A stretch of 51,958 bases of DNA from Gemmatimonadota bacterium (GTDB taxonomy: Bacteria; Gemmatimonadota; Gemmatimonadetes; Longimicrobiales; Gaopeijiaceae), in assembly GCA_028873595.1 (NCBI GenBank), contig JAPPOV010000006.1, forward strand, positions 1 through 51,958, in the 5' to 3' direction. A program made the translations under genes and the position numbers. Positions 40,492 through 48,522 of this stretch are shown here, one piece after another (positions within the stretch are counted from its first letter, which is position 1; the number at the start of each line of letters is the position of its first letter). Under the pieces are notes generated by a model, which saw only the letters and a program-made list of their open reading frames with translations, had not been told where the DNA came from and made no database searches.

Positions 40492-42360
40492 CTACACGCG
40501 TCGGACAGGGCGGATACAGGCAGGACAGTAGCGCCAGCCTGGCTCCAGAGGGGCGCCACAGGCGCATGTCTGCATGATTGATGCTCCGCACCCCGGACAC
40601 GCGTTCGCTCCGTGCGGAACGAGCTGATCACAAGCGCGGCAGGGTCGTCCCGGGTGGGAGAACGAGCGGAGGATCCGGCTGATCTCGTGGGGTGCCGTGA
40701 GGCCCTCGGCGACCGCTCGTCTCGCGTCGGATGCGAACGTCTTCATGCCCGCGTCGACTGCGAGGCGCCGGAGCCGAGCCGTGGAGCCGCTGGTGGAAAT
40801 CTCGTCGCGCATGCCGTCCGTGACCGTCAGAACCTGATATACGCCGGTCCGTCCGCGCGATCCGTCATCACATGAGTCGCAGCCGAGGCCCCGGCACGTC
40901 GTGCACAGACCGCGAACCAGCCGTTGGGCAATCACACCTGCGAGGCCGCCGGCGACGAGAAAGGGCGGCACACCCATATGAAGGAGCCGCGTGATGGCCC
41001 CGGGCGCGTCCGTGGCATGGATGGTCGACAGCACCAAGTGCCCGGTCACGGCAGCTGCCATCGCAATCTCCGCGGTCTCGCGGTCACGGATCTCACCGAC
41101 CATCACGACGTCGGGGTCCTGTCGGAGAATGGCGCGGAGTGCGTCTGCGAAGCCGAGACCCGCACGTCGATCGACGTGAACCTGGCTGGCTCCGGACAGA
41201 CGGTATTCGACCGGATCCTCCACGGTCACGACATTCCGGCGTTCGCGATCGACCTCGGAGAGCGCCGCGAAGAGTGTGGTGCTCTTTCCGGACCCCGTCG
41301 GCCCCGCGGCTAGAACAACGCCCTCGCCGCGCTCGAGGAGTGCTCGGAGTCTGCGAAGATCATTTCCGTCCATTCCCAGCGCACCGAGATGCCGAGGTGC
41401 GGCTGCCCCATCAAGGATTCTCACGACAGCCTTTTCTCCCGTCGAGATGGGGAGTGTGTTGACACGCAGGATGAGCGCTCGTCCTGCGTGGGGCAGGGTG
41501 ACGCGACCGTCCTGGGCACGACGCCGAACGGAGATGTCCATTCCGGCCATCACCTTCAGCCGGGACATCACCGCACGCCGAGCTCCTGGTGGCAGATTGA
41601 CGACGGTCCGAAGGACTCCGTCGATGCGGGTTCGAACCCGAACCGCAGAGCCGGTCTCCTCGATATGGATGTCGCTCGCTCTTTCCTCGATGGCACCGCG
41701 AATGATCCCGTCGACGAGCCGGACGACCGGCGCGCGGCGCGCGTCTCGCTCAACCGAGGCAACGGAATCGTCCTCCGACCGAGGCGTCGTTAGCTCGCTG
41801 GGTAGTGCAGCGACGAGAGCTGCCAGGTCGGTACGGACTTCTGCCATCGCAACGCCTGGCGTGCCGGGCTTGCCCTCACGCTCCGCTACACACTGGTCGG
41901 AGGGCGCGTCGGTGCGGTCGTTCCGGTCGTCGGACCTGAAGAACCGCTCGAGGCAGGCGGTGACGGCGTCGCGTGTGGCGACCACCGGACTGACGTGTCG
42001 ACCCGCCTGAAACTGGAGGTCAGCGATCGCTCTCAGGTCGAGCGGGTCATGCATTGCGATCGTGATCCGCCTCGGCCGGGCCGAGATCGGTACCACGCCG
42101 TGCCGGGCGCAGAGTTCCGGGCTGACCAGCTCCAGCGCATCGGCGGAAGGCTCCAGGGGTCCGGGGCGATAGGCTAGGCCGAGTTGCGTTCCCAGCGCGC
42201 GAGCGACCTGCTCCTCGGTCACGAGCCCGAGCCGGACGAGCGTCTGTCCGACTCGTTCCCCGTCGTACCGCTCGTTCGTCAACGCGGAGTCGAGCAGCAC
42301 AGGATCGAGCCCTGCACTCTCCGTGAGAAGCACACCCAGGATGCGTGGTCGAACGGTCAT
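40492..42360 (-). CDS. GspE/PilB-type ATPase with C-terminal double zinc ribbon
   Basis: A 622-residue secretion/pilus assembly ATPase. An N-terminal MshEN-like domain spans residues 1-140 (VRLGLVTEEQVARALGTQLG). A linker leads to the ATPase core: ASDIHIE, Walker A GPTGSGKS (353-360), the VEDPVEY Asp box and Walker B VVMVGEIRD. The usual zinc-binding four cysteines are C486, C489, C494 and C497. Beyond the normal end, eight more cysteines (C574, C577, C588, C591, C599, C601, C612, C615) make two zinc ribbons. No pilin, GspD/F or PilT gene is nearby, so the target machine is elsewhere or the protein is repurposed. It is last in a three-gene reverse unit. Confidence 0.92.
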   Translation of the reverse strand: MTVRPRILGVLLTESAGLDPVLLDSALTNERYDGERVGQTLVRLGLVTEEQVARALGTQLGLAYRPGPLEPSADALELVSPELCARHGVVPISARPRRITIAMHDPLDLRAIADLQFQAGRHVSPVVATRDAVTACLERFFRSDDRNDRTDAPSDQCVAEREGKPGTPGVAMAEVRTDLAALVAALPSELTTPRSEDDSVASVERDARRAPVVRLVDGIIRGAIEERASDIHIEETGSAVRVRTRIDGVLRTVVNLPPGARRAVMSRLKVMAGMDISVRRRAQDGRVTLPHAGRALILRVNTLPISTGEKAVVRILDGAAAPRHLGALGMDGNDLRRLRALLERGEGVVLAAGPTGSGKSTTLFAALSEVDRERRNVVTVEDPVEYRLSGASQVHVDRRAGLGFADALRAILRQDPDVVMVGEIRDRETAEIAMAAAVTGHLVLSTIHATDAPGAITRLLHMGVPPFLVAGGLAGVIAQRLVRGLCTTCRGLGCDSCDDGSRGRTGVYQVLTVTDGMRDEISTSGSTARLRRLAVDAGMKTFASDARRAVAEGLTAPHEISRILRSFSHPGRPCRACDQLVPHGANACPGCGASIMQTCACGAPLEPGWRYCPACIRPVRRV

Positions 42361-42401
42361 ACGAGACGATCGCAGACCCTCCGGGCAGGGGGATGTCTAG
42401 A

Positions 42402-43301
42402 TCAGCCTTCGATCCCCAGGAAGCGCAGCACGAATGGGCTGATGTCGCGCAGGTCGCGAATCTCGGACACGTCGTCAGGTGGCTCGCCTGACAGCAGACC
42501 GAGCGCGGGATTGGACGTGTGTCCCGCCCAAACGTCCTCGATGTTGCCGTGGTCGCTGGTCACCAGCAGGAGGACTGACGGATCGAGTGTCTCGAGCAGG
42601 CCGCGCAGGAAGAGATCGACTCGTTCCAGGGCCTCGACGGCACCATCCATGCCACCGCGATGGCCCGCTGTGTCCGTGGAGTAATGGGCATACAGGGTCA
42701 GATCGTGCTCCACCGCAATCCGACCGAGCGCTGCGCCGGCCTGCGAGGGAGTGATGTCGGGTAACCAGTCGTGGCCGAGATGCGTCTTCCATCCGTCATT
42801 CACGATTTCGCTCGACACGGCTTCACCACGTGCGAGGCTTTCTTCGTGTCGGGTCAGGAGCCCGGCACCTCTGGCCGCGAGCGGCGGCCCGGCCACCCGT
42901 CGGCTTCCACGCGCCCCGGGCCAGCCACGTGGGTAGGCGTTTGCGAACGCGGCACGGCCTCCGGAGTCCACGACCCGTCTCAGTACGTTGCGTTCCTCGA
43001 CCAGAGGACGCAGGCGGACGGGTATCCACGGCCCGAAGTGACCGCCGTTCAACTCTGCCGCGTTCTCTCCCGTCAGGAGAGAGGCCTGACCGGTCCCACT
43101 CTGAGGTGTACCGGGTACTCCGAGGCTGGCATCGAGCGGAAGTACAGACTGCGACGGGACCGGTTCGTCGACTGTGGGAAGCCGTCCACCGCTCAGCGCA
43201 GTGAACGTAGGCAGCTTTGCCGAAAAGAACGGATTGACCGACGGGTCGTCGGTTCCGATCCCGACGCCGTCGAGAAAAAGAAGAAGGAGCTTCCGGCTCA
43301 G
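42402..43301 (-). CDS. Alkaline-phosphatase-superfamily metalloenzyme (phosphopentomutase/PGM-like), apparent CTG start
   Basis: A 299-residue protein of the superfamily that includes phosphopentomutase, cofactor-independent phosphoglycerate mutase and phosphodiesterases. The N-terminal metal site is LLLLFLDGVGIGTDDPSVNP. The nucleophile region is SGTGQASLLTGEN (Thr as likely nucleophile). C-terminal metal ligands are in AHYSTDTAGHRGGMD and LLVTSDHGNIED. In this frame no ATG, GTG or TTG occurs between the upstream stop (43365) and the internal TTG at 43052, which would remove the catalytic N-terminus. CTG 43301 gives a natural MSRKLLLLFLDGVGIG start. The substrate is unknown. Confidence 0.8.
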   Translation of the reverse strand: MSRKLLLLFLDGVGIGTDDPSVNPFFSAKLPTFTALSGGRLPTVDEPVPSQSVLPLDASLGVPGTPQSGTGQASLLTGENAAELNGGHFGPWIPVRLRPLVEERNVLRRVVDSGGRAAFANAYPRGWPGARGSRRVAGPPLAARGAGLLTRHEESLARGEAVSSEIVNDGWKTHLGHDWLPDITPSQAGAALGRIAVEHDLTLYAHYSTDTAGHRGGMDGAVEALERVDLFLRGLLETLDPSVLLLVTSDHGNIEDVWAGHTSNPALGLLSGEPPDDVSEIRDLRDISPFVLRFLGIEG

Positions 43302-43312
43302 AGCCCGGGCGC

Positions 43313-43873
43313 CTACTCCGCCGGTCGGAGGTCGACCGTGACCTGCACCTGAACGTGACCCATGTCAGCCCGATCGCGGAGCGCGTCCTTGATGCGTGGC
43401 TCGAGCTTCAGGTACGTAGCGCGAAGACCATCGCGAAGTTCGCCGCGCAGGATCTTGAGCGCATTGACGTCGGCACGGCTCGTCTTCGTTTCCTTCTTCG
43501 CGTCCGCGACCTGGTACGGCCGGATTTCGAAGGGGGAGACGCCGACGTCGTCGTACCGCTCGTGATCCATGTACTGGATCGAAATGCTGACGTCGCCTCG
43601 GGCGTGGTGGTGATGGATGTCACCGACGGCCTGGAAGCGGGATGCCAGCCGACCCAGCTCCGTGCGCTGAGCACACTTCGTGTAGGCACGTTCCAGCACG
43701 CTGAAGATGCGCTTCATGCGCTCCGTGGTCGTGGCATCGACATCGGGCATTTCCGTATCGAGTTCTCGACCGATCGCCTGCCGCTCGACGTACAGTCCCG
43801 CCGCTTCGGCCGCCCGATTTCTGGCGCGGTCGATGTTGTCGAGGATCCGGTCTGGATTGGTACGGTAGCTCAT
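43313..43873 (-). CDS. Hypothetical protein with charged helical regions
   Basis: A protein of 186 residues that I do not recognise. ATG 43873 is chosen because GAAGGG stands just upstream; GTG 43885 is in frame 12 bases earlier. The first ~80 residues are charged and likely helical (DRILDNIDRARNRAAEAAGL, TERMKRIFSVLERAYTK). The middle has a DIHHHHARGDVSISIQYMDHE stretch with a run of four histidines, and the C-terminal part is again helical before a HVQVQVTVDLRP strand. It has no signal peptide or membrane span. It is first in the reverse unit with the phosphatase-like and GspE-like genes and is separated from the former by 11 bases. Confidence 0.65.
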   Translation of the reverse strand: MSYRTNPDRILDNIDRARNRAAEAAGLYVERQAIGRELDTEMPDVDATTTERMKRIFSVLERAYTKCAQRTELGRLASRFQAVGDIHHHHARGDVSISIQYMDHERYDDVGVSPFEIRPYQVADAKKETKTSRADVNALKILRGELRDGLRATYLKLEPRIKDALRDRADMGHVQVQVTVDLRPAE

Positions 43874-44073
43874 GAAACCCTTCACGATCGTGGCGAGACG
43901 CGTTCCGTAGTGAGGTACAGGACCGCACAGCGGAGCAACAGGATATCAGCCGGCCCCGAACCCGCCAAGGGCGCTGGACCCCGTGTCGTGGGCAGGGAAG
44001 TTCCTCCCCCGCTATCCTTTACGGAGCCTGCAGGCGCGCTTTGGGGCGTGCAAAATCCAAGAGGCCTGACCCG

Positions 44074-44901
44074 ATGAAGAACACTCTCGTCGTCCTTCTG
44101 ATGACTGCGACCGTCGTTGCGTGCGGAGGTGCCCCCCCCGCGCCTCCGTCTCTCCAGTATGCGGCACCCGGATCCCAGGATCTGACGTATGGCTACTCGT
44201 CCGAGACTGTCGTTTCGATTTCGATGATGGGACAGAGCATGCAACTGAGCCAGGAGGGTACGGCGACCTATCTCATTGGCATGACCGCGACAGAGGGCGA
44301 TGTCGACGTCAGGCTCTCCGTTCACGCGCTGGACGCGACGATTTCGTCGCCGATGACAGCACCCGTTCAGGTTGATGAGAGCGCCATCGATGGGGCCCTC
44401 GAATTCTCTCTGGATCGGATCGGGAACACCACCCTTCGATCCGAGCCTGATGTCGACCAGGAAGCGAGTCAGATGTTCTCCGGGATCTCACTGGCGCACG
44501 GATTCTTCCCGGGCCTGCCGGGGCGAGCTGTGGAACAGGGAGACCAATGGGTCGATACGGTCGCGTACGCAGGTGAGACCGATATGGGTATGCGCTCTGA
44601 AACGACTGTGCTCACGTACACGGTTACGGGAGACACGGTTATCGCCGGCCGCCCTCTTCTTGTCGTCGACATGGCAGGTACCGTCGAGTCGGAGTTCGAC
44701 ATGGATGTTCAGGGCATGGCGGTGACTCAGGCATCGGATCTCGAGGTCGAGGGCCATGTTCTCTGGGACTATCAGGCTTCTGTTCTATTCGAAAGCCATC
44801 GGACTGCGTCTGGGGAGGGCTCGGTCAGAGTTCCACTCGCGCCTGGGCCACTTCCGATCCGGATAGAGTCTACCGAGCGAGCGCGGCTCGAGGGGAGGTA
44901 G
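44074..44901 (+). CDS. Predicted lipoprotein of unknown function
   Basis: A 275-residue exported protein. The signal peptide MKNTLVVLLMTATVVACGG contains a lipobox with Cys18. The mature part is mostly beta-strand in appearance, with Thr/Val-rich alternating segments (VVSISMMGQSMQLSQEGTAT, TTVLTYTVTGDTVIAG) and a central helical patch. The TG-x-x-I pattern and the GLPGRAVEQGDQWVDTV segment resemble DUF6263-like surface lipoproteins, but no family is claimed. It begins divergently from the reverse trio, 200 bases away, and lies 6 bases before the YIP1-like gene. Confidence 0.75.
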   Translation: MKNTLVVLLMTATVVACGGAPPAPPSLQYAAPGSQDLTYGYSSETVVSISMMGQSMQLSQEGTATYLIGMTATEGDVDVRLSVHALDATISSPMTAPVQVDESAIDGALEFSLDRIGNTTLRSEPDVDQEASQMFSGISLAHGFFPGLPGRAVEQGDQWVDTVAYAGETDMGMRSETTVLTYTVTGDTVIAGRPLLVVDMAGTVESEFDMDVQGMAVTQASDLEVEGHVLWDYQASVLFESHRTASGEGSVRVPLAPGPLPIRIESTERARLEGR

Positions 44902-44907
44902 CGCAAC

Positions 44908-45591
44908 ATGGGACAAGGGATCGACAGGCTGCCGGTGCGGCTGATCAACGTGTTCGTCAGCCCTGGTAGGCTGATGGGTCAGCTGGCTGAACAGCCGAAG
45001 TGGATTGGCGCTCTCGTGCTCACTACCGCGATGACGGCAGCGACTGCGTGGCTCATTCCGGCGGAGTTGATCTTCGAGACCGTTCGCCAACAGATGATCG
45101 GACAGGGCGTCGACGTCGGGGAGTTCGGCGAGGACCAGCTCAACGCGCTCCGATACGGCCGAATCCCGGGGGCTGTCATCTTCACGCTCCTGCTTCAGTT
45201 CGGCATCGCCGCGCTCTATGCTCTGATCTTCACCTTCATCCTCGGCGATGAGGGTCGATACGTGCAGTACCTTGCGGCTGTTTCGCACGGGTGGTTCATT
45301 CCCGCCCTTATCGGCGTTCTGCTGCTTCCGTTGGTCATTCATACTCAGAACCTCGAGCTGCGGCTGACGATTGACGTCTTCATCGCAGGCTTTCTCGAGC
45401 CGGGGTTCGTACGGAACGTGGCCAAGCTTCTGGACCTTACGGTGATATGGTCGATCCTGGTAATTGCGCAGGGTGCTCATGCAATCGACAGGCGGCGCTC
45501 GTTCTTGAGTGCCGCCACGATCATGCTGACGATTTTTGTTCTGTATGCCGTGGTTATCGGATACGCTCAGGTCCGGGGAGGCGCAGTCTGA
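44908..45591 (+). CDS. YIP1 family membrane protein
   Basis: Integral membrane protein of 227 residues with about five spans (around 33-53, 88-112, 120-145, 172-190 and 200-222). The N-terminal VFVSPGRLMGQLAEQPKWIG is the typical YIP1/DUF1282-like opening, an F-x-x-P motif followed by a membrane hairpin. The function is unknown in bacteria; eukaryotic relatives act in vesicle traffic. It sits between a lipoprotein and the TRAP transporter gene and probably shares their transcript. Confidence 0.78.
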   Translation: MGQGIDRLPVRLINVFVSPGRLMGQLAEQPKWIGALVLTTAMTAATAWLIPAELIFETVRQQMIGQGVDVGEFGEDQLNALRYGRIPGAVIFTLLLQFGIAALYALIFTFILGDEGRYVQYLAAVSHGWFIPALIGVLLLPLVIHTQNLELRLTIDVFIAGFLEPGFVRNVAKLLDLTVIWSILVIAQGAHAIDRRRSFLSAATIMLTIFVLYAVVIGYAQVRGGAV

Positions 45592-45602
45592 AGAGCAGCT
45601 CT

Positions 45603-45608
45603 GGAGGG
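45603..45608 (+). promoter_or_regulatory. Ribosome site deciding the TRAP fusion start
   Basis: GGAGGG with a five-base spacer before GTG 45614. The open frame extends further up (to 45536) inside the YIP1 gene without credible coding. Confidence 0.6.
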
Positions 45609-45613
45609 CCGAC

Positions 45614-48484
45614 GTGAGCATGGGCCGGGGCAGGCTCGTGGCGTTTCTGATCGCGGCGGTCTCGTCGGCCGCTGGGCTCTTCCACATGTACGCGGCCGGG
45701 TACGAGCCGTTCACGGCTCTCGTGCAGCGTCCGATCCACCTTGCACTGATGTCTGTGCTCGGCTTTCTCGGCGTGGGTGTCCAGCGCAAGCTGCGTCACG
45801 AGGGAGTGGAGTCCGAAGGGCCGACGACAGGTGAGCGAGTCAGTCAGGTTACCGGATGGGTGTTCGCCGTCCTGTCGGTGATCGCGTGCGCATATCTGGT
45901 CTTCGAGAATCAGGAGCTGGTTCAGCGTTCGGGTAGCCCGACGCAGATGGACCTCGTGATGGGCGCGATCACGATTCTGCTCGTGCTCGAACTGGCCCGG
46001 CGGGCAACTGGTTGGGGCCTGATCGCCGTGTGCATCATGGCGCTTGGATACGCCTTTGCGGGACCGTGGCTTCCGGGGGTTCTCGCGCATCGTGGATATG
46101 GCACCACGCGCCTGATCGAACAGCTGTATTTGTCGACGGAAGGGGTTTGGGGCATCCCGCTGGGCGTTTCTGCCGACTTCGTGTACCTCTTCGTCCTCTT
46201 CGGTGCCGTACTCGAGACTGCGGGTGGTGGTGCACTCCTGATCGCCATGGCGAATCGCGTGGCAGGGCGGACTCGAGGCGGCCCCGCGAAGACGGCGGCC
46301 GTGGCCAGTGCATTCATGGGTTCGCTTTCCGGAAGTGCCGTGGCGAACGTCGTCACGACCGGAAGCTTCACGATTCCGTTGATGAAGCGTGCGGGCTTCC
46401 GGCCCTTCTTCGCTGGTGCGATCGAAGCGGCTGCGAGTACAGGGGGCCAGCTCATGCCGCCGGTGATGGGCGCGGGTGCCTTCATTCTCGCGACGTGGAC
46501 GAACATTCCCTACCTGCAGGTCGCCGTCGCGGCGATCATCCCGGCCGTCCTCTACTACGGGGCGCTGCTCGCCGCGATCCACTTCCGGGCCGCTCGCATG
46601 GGGATCGAGCCGTCGGCGGAGGAGGATCGGGAGCCGATTCTGGACCGGCTCCACCTGCTGCTCCCGCTCGCGATCATCGTCATCCTCCTGGGGATGGGCC
46701 GATCGCCCATGAGGGCTGCGTTCTGGGGTGTGTCGAGCGCGCTGATCATGGCGTTCTTCCGACCTGCGACCCGTCCGTCTCCCGAACAGATGCGGGAGAT
46801 CATGGAACGGGCGGGGCGAGGCGCGGTGCAGGTGGCCGCTGCCTGTGCGGCGGCAGGCATCGTGGTCGGGGTGGCGTCGCTTACCGGGATCGGGCTGCGG
46901 ATGTCCGGCCTCATCATCGAGCTTTCACAGGGGAGCCTCTTTCTTGCACTGCTGCTGACCGCGCTTGGCTCCGTCGTGCTCGGCATGGGGCTGCCGACGA
47001 CCGCGGCATACGTGGTCCTTGCAGCGCTCGGCGCACCGGCCCTCGAAACGCTCGGGGTCCCGCTGCTTGGCGCGCACCTCTTCATCTTCTACTTCGGCTG
47101 CATCTCCAACGTCACGCCGCCGGTCTCTCTCGCAGCGTTCGCGGCAGCCGGGATCTCGGGGTCGCCTCCGATCCGAACCGCGCTCTACGCGGCGATGCTG
47201 GCTGGAGCCGGCTTCATCGTGCCGTTCATGTTCGTGTACGGTCCGGAGTTGCTTCTCGTCGGCCCGCCGATCGACATCCTGCTGGCGACCGTCACGGCGT
47301 TGATCGGAGTGACGTCACTGGCCGCTGGTGGGGTGGGCTACGCTCGGGCGCGCCTGGCCGGGTGGGAGCGGGCACTCGCTCTCCTGGCCGCTGCACTACT
47401 CGTATTCCCCGGATGGCAGTCGGATATCGCAGGTCTCGCCGGGGTGGCTCTGGTCTTCCTGCGCGCGGAGAATTCGGGTGAACTGACCTGGAGGCCGTGG
47501 GCAAGCGGAGTCCTCGCTGCGGCGGTCGTTGGTGCGTTCTTCGTCCTGACACCTCCATCGATTCCCAATGCGGGTGTGACGGTGGATCGACCAGCCAGCT
47601 CCGGCGGGTCGGGTGGTGCACAGGAATTCCTCTCGCTCGGCACCGCGGGCACCGGCGGTATCTACTATCCGCTGGGTGGCGCGATTGCCAGCCGACTCAC
47701 GACGGTGGACCCGAATCGGCAGTACACTGCCGAGGTCAGCGGTGGCTCGGTTGAGAACGTGAACCGGGTGTCGGCTGGGCAGATGGACATCGCGATGGCG
47801 ATTGCTTCGACGATGTACCAGGCGCAGCGGGGTGAAGGGGATTTCGAAACGGCGCTGTCCGATCTTCGGGCTATCGCCCCTCTCTACGCGAATGTGACGC
47901 ACATACTGGTTCCGGCCTCCTCTCAGGCTCAGTCGGTCTTCGACTTCCGAGGCCTCCGGGTCTCCGTGGGGGCAGCGGGGAGCGGCACGGAACAGCTCGC
48001 GCGACACGTGCTCGCGGCACACGGGCTCACCTACGACGACCTGAGTCCCCGGTACCTTTCCTTTGCAGAGTCGTCAGCCGCGTTGCGCGACGGGGCCATC
48101 GACGCCGCGATCATCTCGGTCGGCTACCCGGCCGCAGCGGTGCTGGAAGCGACCACGACGTCGAGCATGCGCCTGATCGGGTTCTCTGACGAGGTGCTCG
48201 GGGAGATGTACGAGGAGCACCCGTACTACTCGGAGGGCCTGATTCCGGTCGGAGCCTATCGAGGCGTGGAGGAGGAGGTCACGACGCTCGCCGTGATGAA
48301 CTGGGTGTTTGCGCTCGAAAGTCTGGACGAGGATGTCGTAACGACCCTCCTCAACATTTTCGAGAATGATCGTGTCTCTCTGGAGCAGGTGCACGACATG
48401 GCCCGGCAGATCGATCTGGACAATTTGTCCACGACGCCGATCCCGCTTCACCCGGCCGTCGAGCGCTGGATCTCCGAGAGGTAG
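45614..48484 (+). CDS. TRAP transporter fusing both permease subunits and a TAXI solute-binding domain
   Basis: A 956-residue protein. Residues ~1-120 hold the small (DctQ-like) membrane part, ~120-600 the large DctM-like permease with 12 or so spans. Characteristic stretches are FMGSLSGSAVANVVTTGSFT, MPPVMGAGAFI, GLPTTAAYVVLAALGAPAL and ISNVTPPVSLAAFAAAG. After a last span (about 630-650) the chain continues into a TAXI-type binding protein (from ~668), recognised by LGTAGTGGIYYPLGGAIASR, then SGGSVENVNRV and VGAAGSGTEQLARHVLAAHG. The binding domain would be tethered in the periplasm. QM fusions are common; a P-Q-M single chain is unusual. The substrate is unknown, possibly glutamate or another dicarboxylate. 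Confidence 0.9.
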   Translation: MSMGRGRLVAFLIAAVSSAAGLFHMYAAGYEPFTALVQRPIHLALMSVLGFLGVGVQRKLRHEGVESEGPTTGERVSQVTGWVFAVLSVIACAYLVFENQELVQRSGSPTQMDLVMGAITILLVLELARRATGWGLIAVCIMALGYAFAGPWLPGVLAHRGYGTTRLIEQLYLSTEGVWGIPLGVSADFVYLFVLFGAVLETAGGGALLIAMANRVAGRTRGGPAKTAAVASAFMGSLSGSAVANVVTTGSFTIPLMKRAGFRPFFAGAIEAAASTGGQLMPPVMGAGAFILATWTNIPYLQVAVAAIIPAVLYYGALLAAIHFRAARMGIEPSAEEDREPILDRLHLLLPLAIIVILLGMGRSPMRAAFWGVSSALIMAFFRPATRPSPEQMREIMERAGRGAVQVAAACAAAGIVVGVASLTGIGLRMSGLIIELSQGSLFLALLLTALGSVVLGMGLPTTAAYVVLAALGAPALETLGVPLLGAHLFIFYFGCISNVTPPVSLAAFAAAGISGSPPIRTALYAAMLAGAGFIVPFMFVYGPELLLVGPPIDILLATVTALIGVTSLAAGGVGYARARLAGWERALALLAAALLVFPGWQSDIAGLAGVALVFLRAENSGELTWRPWASGVLAAAVVGAFFVLTPPSIPNAGVTVDRPASSGGSGGAQEFLSLGTAGTGGIYYPLGGAIASRLTTVDPNRQYTAEVSGGSVENVNRVSAGQMDIAMAIASTMYQAQRGEGDFETALSDLRAIAPLYANVTHILVPASSQAQSVFDFRGLRVSVGAAGSGTEQLARHVLAAHGLTYDDLSPRYLSFAESSAALRDGAIDAAIISVGYPAAAVLEATTTSSMRLIGFSDEVLGEMYEEHPYYSEGLIPVGAYRGVEEEVTTLAVMNWVFALESLDEDVVTTLLNIFENDRVSLEQVHDMARQIDLDNLSTTPIPLHPAVERWISER

Positions 48485-48522
48485 TGCTGGATCAGCCTCT
48501 CGGGTAAACGTATGTTTTGCCT

